Shown one piece after another: positions 25,553 through 36,214 of a DNA stretch of 64,000 nucleotides (the first letter of the stretch is position 1; every line of letters begins with the position of its first letter). The translations under genes were made by a program, and so were the position numbers. This DNA comes from Henckelia pumila (taxonomy: Eukaryota > Streptophyta > Magnoliopsida > Lamiales > Gesneriaceae). The notes under the pieces were generated by a model. That model was not told where the DNA came from. It did no database searches and saw nothing but the letters and a program-made list of their open reading frames with translations. The DNA lies in the NCBI RefSeq assembly GCF_033568475.1, contig NC_133123.1, forward strand, positions 155,263,753 to 155,327,752, written 5' to 3'.

Positions 25553-27565
25553 ATGACTTCTTTCAACAGAATTCCTATGTTTTCTAAAGAAGAGTATGAT
25601 GATTGGAAAATTCGCATGCAGGCACATCTTGCAGCACAGGATGATGACATGCTATATGTCATAACAGACGGTCCTATCAAAATTATGAAGGTCAACCCAG
25701 CTCTAGCCGATGGTGCAGGACAAATGATTGAGAAACCAAGAGCTGAGTGGACCACTGAGGACAAAAAGAAGGCCAATCTTGACAATGTGGCCCGGGACAT
25801 CCTATACAAAACACTGGATAAGAATATGTTCAGCAAAATCAAGTCATGTTCCACAGCAAAGGAGATTTGGGAGAAGCTCACTCAGCTATGTGAAGGGAAT
25901 GACCAGACAAAGGAAAACAAGCTCACTTTGGCCATTCAAAAATATGACAACGCCAAAATGAAGCCAGGGGAAACCATGGCTGAATTTGATGAACGGTTCA
26001 GTAGTATCATCTGTGATCTTATTGCTTTAGGTAAAACTTATACTAACCGTGAAATTGCTGTGAAGGTTATGAGAGCTTTACCCAAAGAATGGGAGATCAA
26101 GACAGTGGCCATGAGAGAGTCAAAAGACTTAAGCAAGGTTGAACTGCATGATCTCTTTGCAGATCTCAAAGCCTACGAGTTCGAGCTCAACATGAGAACA
26201 GAAGATGAACCATCTACTTCTCAACCAACCAAGGCCTTAACCTCAACCGTGATATGTCCACCGGTCGAGGAAGCTCCAAAGAGATCAGCTGAGCAAATCA
26301 GCAATGAAGCCATGACACTCTTTGTCAAGAAATTTGGTAGATTTATGCGTAAAAACAATTCTAAATTTAAAAATTATCATAAATCGGACCATACAAAGGA
26401 TGGTCCTACTTGTTTTAACTGTGGCAAGTCAGGCCACTTCATTGCAGACTGCACCAAGCCTAAGAACAATGATCAGAAGCAATTCTCCGAAAGAAGAAGG
26501 GGTAAGGAGGATAAAAGGACGTTTAGAAAAGGAAGAGACCAAAGGGTTCTAGTAGCAGACGAAAGCAAAAGCAAGTGGGCTGAGTCTGACTCTGACAACT
26601 CCAATACCGGAAGCTCTTCAGATGACAGCGATGATGAAAAAGTGGAATGCCTTATGGCCGACATCGAAGAAGAAGCTGAGGAGGTATTTGACTTTGGCTC
26701 ACCTGAATTTACTCACAGTGATTTAGTTACTGCTTTACACGAAATGGCTAATGAATACAAAGCATTATCCAAGGAATTCGAGGAAGTAAAGGCAGAAAGA
26801 GCTGACCTAAAAGATAAGTCAAGCAAATCAAGCTGCATGCAGCAAAAAGAGCTTGATGGTCTTAAGGTCAAGCTAAGTCTGCTGGCTACTGAGAACGACA
26901 CCTTGAAAAGAGTATTCCAAGCTACCTTGATTGAGAATAAAAAACTACTTGAAACCATTAAGGCTTGGAATAAATCTTCTGTAACCATTGACAAGATTCA
27001 AGAAATCCAAATACCGGTACATGATAAAACCGGTCTAGGGTTTGGAACAAATGAACAGTCTATGAAATCCTGTATTCAGTCAAGCCTGGACAAAGGCAAT
27101 CTTAACAAAATAAGATTTGTCAGGTCCAGCACGATATATGAACACGATAAGTGCAGCTTTGACAAAAATAAGAAAGTATCTAACGAACGAAGCTCTAAGC
27201 ATAGAGGGCTGGGATATGTGGATCCCCAGACCTCTAATCAAAGAGGAACTTGGATCAAACCAAAACCTAATGAAAGAAGAAAGGGAAACCAATCTAATTT
27301 CAAAAGGCCATGGAATGAGTCTAACTACTCTAAGAAAAGATGGTCAAAGGAGAAGCCTTACCAGTACTTTAATTGCAGGCCAGTTCAAAAGAGGTACAGG
27401 CTAACTGATGAAAATCAAAAAGGCAAGCAGCACACAGCAACCTCACAAGCACACACATTTACTGCCTATCGACCGCACAGATTTTTGGACACACACACGG
27501 GCAAACCTGTAAGGGTGTTCCAGGTGTGGGTCCCGAAAGGGCTAATCCGACCTGGACCCTACTAG
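25553..27565 (+). CDS. gag: Sirevirus Gag polyprotein
   Basis: 670 residues, intact. The N-terminus (FSKEEYDDWKIRMQAHL) is the Copia Gag start, followed by the UBN2-type capsid region (EIWEKLTQLCEG, MKPGETMAEFDERFSSI). A CCHC zinc knuckle at 287-300 (C-X2-C-X4-H-X4-C) binds genomic RNA. After an acidic stretch comes a long predicted coiled coil (about 390-480, with EYKALSKEFEEVKAERADLK), then a basic tail. Such a C-terminal coiled-coil extension is a hallmark of Sirevirus Gag. Ends in a TAG stop; pol continues in the same frame 27 bases on. Forms the virus-like particle in the cytoplasm. Confidence 0.92.
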   Translation: MTSFNRIPMFSKEEYDDWKIRMQAHLAAQDDDMLYVITDGPIKIMKVNPALADGAGQMIEKPRAEWTTEDKKKANLDNVARDILYKTLDKNMFSKIKSCSTAKEIWEKLTQLCEGNDQTKENKLTLAIQKYDNAKMKPGETMAEFDERFSSIICDLIALGKTYTNREIAVKVMRALPKEWEIKTVAMRESKDLSKVELHDLFADLKAYEFELNMRTEDEPSTSQPTKALTSTVICPPVEEAPKRSAEQISNEAMTLFVKKFGRFMRKNNSKFKNYHKSDHTKDGPTCFNCGKSGHFIADCTKPKNNDQKQFSERRRGKEDKRTFRKGRDQRVLVADESKSKWAESDSDNSNTGSSSDDSDDEKVECLMADIEEEAEEVFDFGSPEFTHSDLVTALHEMANEYKALSKEFEEVKAERADLKDKSSKSSCMQQKELDGLKVKLSLLATENDTLKRVFQATLIENKKLLETIKAWNKSSVTIDKIQEIQIPVHDKTGLGFGTNEQSMKSCIQSSLDKGNLNKIRFVRSSTIYEHDKCSFDKNKKVSNERSSKHRGLGYVDPQTSNQRGTWIKPKPNERRKGNQSNFKRPWNESNYSKKRWSKEKPYQYFNCRPVQKRYRLTDENQKGKQHTATSQAHTFTAYRPHRFLDTHTGKPVRVFQVWVPKGLIRPGPY

Positions 27566-30500
27566 ATATGGGTACCAAAAGTTCTTCACTCTTTGCAGGT
27601 ACTAAAAATCCAAACGGGCGAGAAAACCACTTCTATCAAGGACACTACCTGGTATTTAGATAGCGGTTGCTCACGACACATGACAGGGAATCCAGAACTT
27701 CTAACAGAAGTGGTGTTGTGCAAAGGACCAAAGATCAGCTTTGGAGACAACTCCAAAGGTAAAACCGTGGGTAAGGGTAAGATTATCCATGGTAACATCA
27801 TTATTAAAGATGTGTTACTTGTTGACAAACTATGCTATAATTTGATAAGTATTAGTCAACTATGTGACAATGATCATTCGGTCGAGTTTCACAAACACAC
27901 TTGCCTCATAAAAAATGACAAAGGTGAGACTCTTATGACCGGTGTACGAGACCTAAACACCTACAAGGTAAACTGGTCTTGCTCACATATTTCTTCACCT
28001 ACTTGTCTTACTGCTCATCATGATAAACATTGGTTGTGGCATAAGCGGTTAAATCATCTAAATTTTAAGTCCATTTTTAACTTGAGGAAGCATGATTTGG
28101 TTTCTGGTCTGCCCGAAGGAGATTTTATAAAAGACAAAGTTTGTCCTGCTTGTCAATTAGGAAAGCAGGTGAGAGCAACCTTTAAAAATAAAGGGTGTAT
28201 GTCTTCTTCCAAATGTTTAGACTTACTTCACATGGACCTATTTGGTCCTATACCAGTAAGAAGCATAGGGGGAATGAGATATGCTCTTGTTGTTATAGAT
28301 GACTTTTCTCGATTTACTTGGGTCATCTTTCTCTCTTCAAAAGATCAAACTGCACCTCACCTGATTAAGCTTTTTAAACGCTTGCAAAATGAACAATCTA
28401 CTGTGATAGATAGAATCAGGAGTGATAGAGGGACTGAATTTTTAAACACCACTCTTATGACTTATCTAGATGATCAGGGAATCAAGCATGAGTTGTCAGC
28501 TGCTAGATCCCCACAGCAAAATGGGGTGGCTGAAAGAAGGAACCGTACTTTAAAAGAAGCAGCCAGAACTATGATTGCTGATTCAAATGTTTCTCAAAGG
28601 CTTTGGGCAGAAGCAGTTAACACAGCTTGCTATACTCAAAACAGATCTATGATTAATAAACGATTTAACAAAACTCCATATGAGATCTGGAATGGCACAA
28701 AACCTGATATTTCATACTTCAAAATTTTTGGGTGCAAATGCTTTATCCACAACAATGGCAAAAACCATTTGACAGCCTTCGATGCCAAAGCAGACGAAGG
28801 AACTTTTATTGGTTACTCAGCCGTTAGCAGAGCTTATCGAGTGTTCAATCAAAGATCACTAACGGTCGAGGAAACCATTCATGTTGTTTTTGATGAATCT
28901 ACTCTTTGTACAGAACAAACTCAAGGGAGCATAAATGATCTGAGTCATAGACTGGAAAACACAAATCTACAGGAAGAGAGTGACAGTGATCTATATCCTC
29001 CAAAGAAGGATGATCCAGTTTCCTCTACCGGGTGTGATCAAACAAGGCCAGAAGTGGATCCACCGGTTGATAACAATCCTCCAGCCAATGATGATCCAGT
29101 AAACGAGGACGTTCATCAACCAATTGATGACAACCCTTTAGGGAATTATTTTAGGTGGAACAAAGATCATCCACCTGGGTTGGTCATAGGTGACCCTTCT
29201 GCTCCTCGAAAAACACGTGGTCAAATGATTAATGAATTCTTGCATGCAGCTTTCATATCTCAGGTAGAGCCCAAAAAGATAGATGAAGCTCTATCAGATG
29301 CCAGCTGGATTGAAGCTATGCAAGAAGAGTTGAATCAATTCACCCGCAACAATGTTTGGCATCTAGTTCCTCGACCGAAAAATCAAAATGTGATTGGAAC
29401 TAGATGGGTGTTTCGTAACAAGCTCGATGAACATGGCACTGTTGTGCGTAACAAAGCTCGACTTGTTGCTCAAGGATTCAGACAAGAAGAAGGCATAGAC
29501 TTTGAGGAATCCTTCGCGCCAGTTGCAAGACTAGAAGCAATCCGCATCTTTCTTGCTTATGCAGCCTTCAAGAATTTTAAAGTTTATCAAATGGATGTGA
29601 AGTCTGCATTCCTCAATGGTCTACTTCAAGAAGAGGTGTACGTTGAACAACCACAAGGTTTTGTCAATCCTACTCATCCTCAATATATCTATAAACTTGA
29701 CAAAGCCCTCTATGGATTAAAACAAGCACCGCGTGCATGGTACGATACATTACTAAAATTTTTACTAGAACATGATTTCCAAATTGGAACGGTCGATAAG
29801 ACCTTGTTTAAATTTGTAAAAGGTGATCATGTGTTACTAGTACAAATCTATGTTGATGACATTATATTTGGGTCAACTAACCCCAAGTTGTGCTCAAAGT
29901 TCTCTAAGATGATGCAGGAGAAATTTGAAATGAGCATGATGGGCGAGCTAAATTTCTTTCTTGGATTGCAAGTAAAGCAACTTGAAACTGGAATATTTAT
30001 CAATCAATCCAAGTATGCCAAGGAATTGGTAAAGAAGTTTGGAATGGAACAGTGCTCAACTGTATCTACCCCCATGAGTACATCAATTAAGCTTGATAAA
30101 GATGAAGGGGGAATCCCGGTCGAGGTAACAATGTATCGAGGCCTTATTGGCTCATTGCTTTATTTGACTGCCAGTCGACCGGATATCATGTATTCAGTTT
30201 GTTTATGCGCTAGATTTCAAGCAGCACCTAAGCAATCTCATTTCATTGCTACCAAACGAATACTTAAATATATTAAAGGAACTACAAATGTGGGTCTTTG
30301 GTATCCCAAAGATTCAAATCTCAATCTTATTGGCTATTCAGATGCAGATTATGCAGGTTGTAGAATTGATCGCAAAAGTACAAGTGGCACATGTCAATTC
30401 CTTGGAGATAGACTAATTTCGTGGTCAAGTAAGAAGCAGACATCAATTGCTACCTCGACCGCCGAAGCAGAATACCTTGCTGCTGGCAGCTGTTGTGCTC

Positions 30501-30793
30501 AAATACTCTGGATTCAACAGCAGCTTAATGATTATGGGATTCGGTCGAGTGAAGCTCCAATCTACTGTGACAATACAAGTGCCATAGCCATCACTCACAA
30601 TCCAGTGATGCACTCTAGGACAAAGCACATTGATGTCAGGCATCACTTTATCCGAGATCATGTCTTGAAGAAGGAAATCAGGCTGGAATACATCTCTACC
30701 GATCAGCAAGCAGCAGACATATTCACCAAGCCTCTACCAGACGCTAAGTTTTCATATTTTCGAAATATTCTTGGCTTAGTAGATTTAAGTTAG
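27566..30793 (+). CDS. pol: Copia Pol polyprotein (protease, integrase, RT, RNase H)
   Basis: Open from just after the gag TAG to the stop at 30793, in the same frame as gag. There is no ATG at its start, so it is probably expressed through gag. Domains in order: aspartic protease with [15 protein letters not shown]-pre-integrase zinc finger ([11 protein letters not shown] ... CPACQLGK), and integrase core ([34 protein letters not shown]). Reverse transcriptase follows ([29 protein letters not shown], and the catalytic YVDD at 29849-29860), then RNase H ([38 protein letters not shown]). Nothing inside it is broken. Together these make cDNA and integrate it. Confidence 0.92.
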   Translation: MWVPKVLHSLQVLKIQTGEKTTSIKDTTWYLDSGCSRHMTGNPELLTEVVLCKGPKISFGDNSKGKTVGKGKIIHGNIIIKDVLLVDKLCYNLISISQLCDNDHSVEFHKHTCLIKNDKGETLMTGVRDLNTYKVNWSCSHISSPTCLTAHHDKHWLWHKRLNHLNFKSIFNLRKHDLVSGLPEGDFIKDKVCPACQLGKQVRATFKNKGCMSSSKCLDLLHMDLFGPIPVRSIGGMRYALVVIDDFSRFTWVIFLSSKDQTAPHLIKLFKRLQNEQSTVIDRIRSDRGTEFLNTTLMTYLDDQGIKHELSAARSPQQNGVAERRNRTLKEAARTMIADSNVSQRLWAEAVNTACYTQNRSMINKRFNKTPYEIWNGTKPDISYFKIFGCKCFIHNNGKNHLTAFDAKADEGTFIGYSAVSRAYRVFNQRSLTVEETIHVVFDESTLCTEQTQGSINDLSHRLENTNLQEESDSDLYPPKKDDPVSSTGCDQTRPEVDPPVDNNPPANDDPVNEDVHQPIDDNPLGNYFRWNKDHPPGLVIGDPSAPRKTRGQMINEFLHAAFISQVEPKKIDEALSDASWIEAMQEELNQFTRNNVWHLVPRPKNQNVIGTRWVFRNKLDEHGTVVRNKARLVAQGFRQEEGIDFEESFAPVARLEAIRIFLAYAAFKNFKVYQMDVKSAFLNGLLQEEVYVEQPQGFVNPTHPQYIYKLDKALYGLKQAPRAWYDTLLKFLLEHDFQIGTVDKTLFKFVKGDHVLLVQIYVDDIIFGSTNPKLCSKFSKMMQEKFEMSMMGELNFFLGLQVKQLETGIFINQSKYAKELVKKFGMEQCSTVSTPMSTSIKLDKDEGGIPVEVTMYRGLIGSLLYLTASRPDIMYSVCLCARFQAAPKQSHFIATKRILKYIKGTTNVGLWYPKDSNLNLIGYSDADYAGCRIDRKSTSGTCQFLGDRLISWSSKKQTSIATSTAEAEYLAAGSCCAQILWIQQQLNDYGIRSSEAPIYCDNTSAIAITHNPVMHSRTKHIDVRHHFIRDHVLKKEIRLEYISTDQQAADIFTKPLPDAKFSYFRNILGLVDLS

Positions 30794-31024
30794 TATGCAT
30801 GTGTTTAGGGGGAATGATTGTCAATATGACATTAATAGATTAGCTGTTACGTTGCCATAAATATTGGCATATCATCCGCCTTTAACTAGTCTCTGACAGG
30901 CTTCGTACTAGCAGCTTGGTGCTTTGAACCAAATGACATTAATTGGGCGCCGTGATTATGCTCTTCAAAACTTTTTGAATTTCAAAAATACTTTTCATGA
31001 CGTCACCCTATGGCCCATAGGTTC

Positions 31025-31034
31025 CTATATATAC
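31025..31034 (+). promoter_or_regulatory. Possible internal TATA box before the third ORF
   Basis: CTATATATAC lies in the non-coding gap after pol. It is followed by a pyrimidine-rich, ATG-free leader of about 100 bases that leads to the ATG at 31158. The arrangement looks like a plant core promoter plus 5' UTR. Its function is inference. Confidence 0.4.
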
Positions 31035-31157
31035 TTCTTTACACTCGTATATCAATCTTTCACCTTTGCTAAAAGCTTTCATATTGTATTAAACGCATCA
31101 TCGAATTACTCTCTAGATTTTGCTTACTCTCTGCTCGAGTTCTTATCTACAGCTATC

Positions 31158-33923
31158 ATGTCGATCCAGAAGACTTGCCTCGCAATCAACTTTGATTCCG
31201 TTGTTAAGGCAAACAACGCAGGAATATCTGAGGTCTTCACCATGCTTGAAGCCTCTGGACTGAAGAAATTTCTGGAATGCAGCTCCATCTGCGATTTGCC
31301 TGTTTTGAAGGAGTTCTTCGCAACCGCTCAAATCGAGCATGGGACTATCAAATGCTTGATCAAGACAGAGGTCTACTCCTTCAATCAGAAGTTCTTCGCC
31401 AGCACATTTGATCTGCCCTCCAGGGGTTTGACAAAATGCACGGATCTTCCAGATGGTAACTGCTCTTATTGGTTGAAGGAGTTCTCAACTACTGATGCTC
31501 CGATCAAACTGCCGGCCCAGAAGACATCTCTCAAAGCTCCATTCAGGCTACTGACTAATATCGTGGCCAAGAATCTTCTGGCCAAGGCTGGATCTTACGA
31601 CAAGGTGACACTGGAGAAATTTCAATACATGGCTTGTATTGCCTCCAAGATCAACATAAACTGGTCAGACATTCTGTTCAATATTCTATGTGAAATGATC
31701 AGGGGAAAAGGGCAATCCGAGGGATTTGCTTTGCAAATCTGCCACATCTTGGGCGTCCTTGGAGTGGACTTTTCCAAGACTGAGCCTCTGCATCCCACCA
31801 AATGGCTCAACAAGTCTACGATTCTCAAATTCCTGAACAAGAAAGAGACTGCGGTCGACACCTTGCCCTCAACCGCAAAGGTTATTGCTATCCCTCAACC
31901 GCTTTCAACGGTTCCGGTCGTGGCCAAACCAGTCCATACCAAAAAGTCTGCCAAGCGTCAACTGATCATCGAATCTGACTCTGAAGATGAATCACGTGAG
32001 AATGTTCCACTGATTCAAGCTTTCAGCAAGTCATCCCCTTCGGTCTCCAAAGCAGCTGTGTCATCCACGCCTGCAGGCGAGAAGAACAGGCAGCACAAGA
32101 AGCTAAAGTCTCTTTCTGGACTTGATCCTACCCTGCCAACGGTCGAGACTACTACCGTTGTTGCTTCTACTGCTCCTCGTCCTACAAAGGGTGTGATAAT
32201 CCGGGAAGGTGCCTCATCAGCTCCTGAGGTCACTCTAGCTGATCCCAAAGACAAAGGGAAAGGTGTGATGATCTACACACCCAAGGCTCAACCAGCAGCT
32301 ACGATAGAACTCAATATGATCATCTCTCACGTGCTCCGTACTGTCAAGCGTCATCTACAACGTTTTGACAGATGGCATCACTCCCGCACTCACTTGACAC
32401 TCGCTCAAATATTTCCTAAATGGAAATCTCTAAACGTCATTGAGCAGAAGATGCTTCTATTTGCTGATACTGAAGACATCGTGGAGGCTCTGGGAAGAAG
32501 ACATCTCATAGACTTGAAGCTTCGAGGAAGACTGCTATCTCTGCTAATTAATGAGCGTGTCAAGAATTTCAAATCCAAGAGTCCTACCGCTGCCGATGAC
32601 TTTGTGATTTTGACTGGACTACAGGATAGTCTACGTCAAATCACTCAACTACTTCAGCACTTCCAAGCTCTCAACAATGTCAAAACACCAGCTTCAGCAG
32701 CCTGTTTACAAGCTTATGTGCTGGAAGCACAAGTGATGATGAAAACCTTTCTCACTCAAGATCAGGGTGAAGAAGACGTCTATGCTCTCCTTTCTTTAGA
32801 TGAGATTCTGACCGATCTCATCACTGCTGACCTCTTTCAATCATCTGCTCTAAGATCGAGTGTGGCAGCATCTTCATCGGTCGACCCCTCCTCAACCGCA
32901 GTCCAAGCAGTTACTCAACCGGAAGCAGTTGTGATTGCTCACTCCTCTCCAGTGACGACCGCTCACACTTCTCCCGGTCATTCACAAGATGTTTTAGAAG
33001 TGGTTGCACAAGAGATACCTGTCACCTCTGTGACAGAGGCTCCTTGCAGTAGTGAAGCAACAGTGCCCCCAACGGAGATATCAAGCACTATTGTATCACC
33101 TGCATCTCCAGAACAGCAAGTGACTGATGCTGATCCAGCACTTCAACCGTCTCCATCTACTGAAAAGTTTATGGAAGATCTCATTATGGATGAACCAAGT
33201 GCTAATCCTGGTACTCCACCAACCATATTGGCTGCAGTCGAAACTATTACATCTCCAACTGTACCATTATTGGAAGGTCCATCGGGTAGCTCTCCAGCCA
33301 GTTCACCCGCACCACATCATCGTGAGTCTAGCCCGGTTTCACCAAGAAATGACCCAGAAGGGCAAATGCTTCAGACTGATGATTCTTTAATTGAAGCCAT
33401 GGCCGCAGCTCTAGATCATACCTTGATAAATCGGCTTCATGAGCTCATGCAAACGGTTAGGTCCTTCTCTCAAGACATAACAAACTCATCCTTATCGGTC
33501 GATAATTCACGCCAGACGATGATTCGGCATTTCGAGACCGTGTCTCGAGACCTTGCTCGTCTGTCCACAGAGATCACTAATCATCATCGCACTCAAATCA
33601 ACACGCTCTCTACCGTCTCCGAACAAGTTATCCGATCCGAAAACCGCCTTCATAAGCAGTTGAATGATCGGATGGACACTATGCAAGCCACTCTACTTGC
33701 TCAAATCGATGCAAAAATAGACACTATGCAAGCCTGCCTTGGCACTCAACTCACTGAGGTCATCCTTCGACTCAACCAAGGTGATGCCAAAAAGGGGGAA
33801 GAAGAGCAACGTAGAGCAGCAGAGGCAAGAAGACGTGAAGAAGAGTCCAGAAGAAAAGAAGAAGCCGACAGAAGAAGAAGAGAAGGCGATAGGTCAGGAG
33901 GAGCCAGTTGGTTCAAAAGATGA
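31158..33923 (+). CDS. Sirevirus third ORF (envelope-position protein of unknown function)
   Basis: From ATG 31158 the frame is open for 921 residues; the frame stays open upstream to 30924 but has only weak starts. The position after pol is that of the so-called envelope-like ORF of Sireviruses. I see no signal peptide and no clear transmembrane segment. The N-terminal third is a globular domain (LEASGLKKFLECSSI, TFDLPSRGLTKC) of a type common in plant retroelement third ORFs. The middle is rich in Ser, Thr, Pro and Val and looks disordered. The C-terminal 120 residues are coiled coil ending in a highly charged Glu/Arg stretch. A membrane-fusion role is not supported by what I see; the function is unknown. 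Confidence 0.75.
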   Translation: MSIQKTCLAINFDSVVKANNAGISEVFTMLEASGLKKFLECSSICDLPVLKEFFATAQIEHGTIKCLIKTEVYSFNQKFFASTFDLPSRGLTKCTDLPDGNCSYWLKEFSTTDAPIKLPAQKTSLKAPFRLLTNIVAKNLLAKAGSYDKVTLEKFQYMACIASKININWSDILFNILCEMIRGKGQSEGFALQICHILGVLGVDFSKTEPLHPTKWLNKSTILKFLNKKETAVDTLPSTAKVIAIPQPLSTVPVVAKPVHTKKSAKRQLIIESDSEDESRENVPLIQAFSKSSPSVSKAAVSSTPAGEKNRQHKKLKSLSGLDPTLPTVETTTVVASTAPRPTKGVIIREGASSAPEVTLADPKDKGKGVMIYTPKAQPAATIELNMIISHVLRTVKRHLQRFDRWHHSRTHLTLAQIFPKWKSLNVIEQKMLLFADTEDIVEALGRRHLIDLKLRGRLLSLLINERVKNFKSKSPTAADDFVILTGLQDSLRQITQLLQHFQALNNVKTPASAACLQAYVLEAQVMMKTFLTQDQGEEDVYALLSLDEILTDLITADLFQSSALRSSVAASSSVDPSSTAVQAVTQPEAVVIAHSSPVTTAHTSPGHSQDVLEVVAQEIPVTSVTEAPCSSEATVPPTEISSTIVSPASPEQQVTDADPALQPSPSTEKFMEDLIMDEPSANPGTPPTILAAVETITSPTVPLLEGPSGSSPASSPAPHHRESSPVSPRNDPEGQMLQTDDSLIEAMAAALDHTLINRLHELMQTVRSFSQDITNSSLSVDNSRQTMIRHFETVSRDLARLSTEITNHHRTQINTLSTVSEQVIRSENRLHKQLNDRMDTMQATLLAQIDAKIDTMQACLGTQLTEVILRLNQGDAKKGEEEQRRAAEARRREEESRRKEEADRRRREGDRSGGASWFKR

Positions 33924-34077
33924 ACAACTTATCTCTTCTTTACTTATCGCAGCTGCATCTTATTTTTTTCTGTAGGTGTAATAAAAATGCTTATTGTACT
34001 TAATGAAATTCATTCTCTCAATGAAGTTCATTTTAATGCTTTCATATTGTTCTTGGAGCACTTAAGTTTTGTCATCA

Positions 34078-34093
34078 CCAAAAAGGGGGAAAT
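34078..34093 (+). promoter_or_regulatory. Polypurine tract next to 3' LTR
   Basis: CCAAAAAGGGGGAAAT ends at the LTR boundary and primes plus-strand synthesis. A near-identical string lies at 33787-33802 inside the end of the third ORF, and a shorter AGGGGGAAT follows pol at about 30808. Confidence 0.8.
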
Positions 34094-35414
34094 TATTGAA
34101 TCCGATATTTTGGTGATAACAAACAACAACTCATTGTATAGGAATGTGCTGCCAACCATTGTATTTCAGGAATCTACTACAACTTCTACCGGAAGCTTGT
34201 CAACCGCCTTTGCTCTTGATCGGCTGAAGTCACAAGCCTATCGACTGGCTATCAAAACCAGCAGAGGATAAATCTATCTACCGGAAGCTTGTCAACCGCC
34301 TTTGTCTCTCGACCAGTTGAAGTCACAAGCTTATCGACTGGTTATTCAAACCAGCAGAGGACAAATATCTCTACAGGTAGAATGCCAAATGCTTATCAGG
34401 ATATCTCAAGACAAGTACCTGTGACAAGATGTTCTTTGCAAGATCTTTTATTAAAAGCAGAACCGGCGTGTCAGAAGATATGTTGACTCCTGCAATCGAG
34501 ACAACAGGTTGCACCAAAATGGCAAAAACACAGAATGACTACAGATAAAGCATTCGACCGTTTATTCCAGTTTTGGACCCTGGAAGTTGTCTGCAGTGTA
34601 CGATCTTCATGCAGAATCATCAATGCATTTATGAGCATTAAATGTGCATTCAATGCAGCATCAGAACGTTCAAAATAAAGACGTTGATGATTGACCTATA
34701 TAAAGGGAAGATTGCTCAAGAAGGACAAGAACAACAAAGAGAGACAAGCAACACGAAAAATCTCAATCAACTCAATCACTTGAATAATATCAGAAGTCCT
34801 CATCTGATATACTTGAGCACACTTACAAGATCTTTCATTTGCTGCTCAAATAAACCCTCGCCTACAGTTCACATATCTGATCGTCAAGGATCATCCTAGG
34901 GTTTTCAAGCCTCTCGACCGCTCTGCAGTTTGAGAAGCTCAACTCAACTATACTCATTGTTGAAGAGAATTGAAGCTACTCTGAAAGCTTCCACCAGTCT
35001 GATAAGAACTGAGAATCTTATCTGTGTAATTCTAGGAGTTTCGGATTAGGCATTGGATAAGTCCTAAGTCTGAAGTGGGTGTATTACAAGACGTTGTAAT
35101 AACCAAAGTCTTCTAGTGAATTCCTTCCTAAGTGGAAGAAGGGGAGACGTAGAAGGATTAAGCCTTCGAACTTCCATAAATCGTGCCTTAGTCTTTACTG
35201 CTATTTATCTTACATTCTGCTCATACATTGCATTATAAACTTTGCATCACTAAAACCTCTGAACTATTTCCGCACTATTTAAGTTGTTCAAACCGTTTTA
35301 GAAGTTGAGAAAACAGATTAAGTGAACTAAACCTCACTTGATCATTTTGAAGAAGAAGAAGAAAAGTTTCAGAGTGTATTCACCTCCCCTCTACCCTCTG
35401 AACCGATCCCAACA
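34094..35414 (+). repeat. 3' LTR of the Sirevirus
   Basis: About 1,321 bp, about 99.3% identical to the 5' LTR by eye. It begins TATTGAATCC, where the 5' LTR has TGTTGAATCC, so the canonical TG terminus is mutated here. Ends CCCAACA and is followed by the CTCTC target duplication. Confidence 0.92.
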
Positions 35415-35419
35415 CTCTC

Positions 35420-35562
35420 TTTTAATTTTTTATTTTTAAAATTTTTTTATAAAAAATAATAACCACTTATGCGGATTTTTGCCCGCCTAAGTGGAAATGA
35501 AGACTAGAATGATAGGTGGGAGTTAAAATAGGGGGAAATGTGAATTTACACAAATAGTAAAC

Positions 35563-35607
<45 letters not shown>

Positions 35608-36183
35608 ATGCTCAGCTGCCCAACCATTCATACTCACCTCGTTCCCGATATTGTTTTTTTTATATCACTAAAACACGGTACCGAGTTTTAGTTGTCGGGG
35701 AGAAGTTGGACATCATTGGTTGGGTACCTGAAAATTTCTATATATATATTGTAAATTGCATTTTTATGTTATTTTTGTTACTTATTATACGAAAATAAAT
35801 TGTGTTATATTATCTCTCAGAGTATAAATTTTATTGATACTACTATTAAGCCTATGACTCGTTTTGAAATTAATATCTCAAATTTGAGTGAATGATATTG
35901 ATATCATGTTAAAAGTTTAAAAGACATAAATATCTTTAAAAAAGAGTAATAGTCTAATGCATCATTCATTTTTTTTTATTTTAAATGTAGCTATTTCATT
36001 TATATGTTATAAAAACTGGCATATTTATCTTATATGATATGAATTTGATGCTCAATTTTTGAAAAAAAATAAGATTTAACCTGCTATCAATTTTATATAA
36101 TGTGTTCTTTGCTTCTTTATTTATTTTTATGCAATTAGTTAAGAATAATTTAACCTACGCGTTCATAGATTACTTATAATGTA

Positions 36184-36214
<31 letters not shown>

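Larger units (their letters stand above)
24181..35414 (+). mobile_element. Sirevirus-type Ty1/Copia LTR retrotransposon, almost intact
   Basis: An 11.2-kb element with two LTRs of about 1.32 kb and a 5-bp target duplication CTCTC (24176-24180 and 35415-35419). A tRNA-Met primer site lies at 25502-25513. Next come gag (25553-27565), pol (27593-30793, order protease-integrase-RT-RNase H, hence Copia), a long third ORF and a polypurine tract next to the 3' LTR. The long coiled-coil Gag and the extra ORF after pol point to the Sirevirus (SIRE1/Opie) lineage. By eye I count nine substitutions and one 2-bp indel between the LTRs, about 99.3% identity, so the insertion is recent. Confidence 0.93.

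Noticed and set aside
30924-33923. Start of the third ORF at 30924 and a true viral envelope identity
   Set aside because: The codon at 30924 is TTG; the first ATG with a leader before it that fits is 31158. No signal peptide or clear membrane span is visible, so an envelope function is not claimed.
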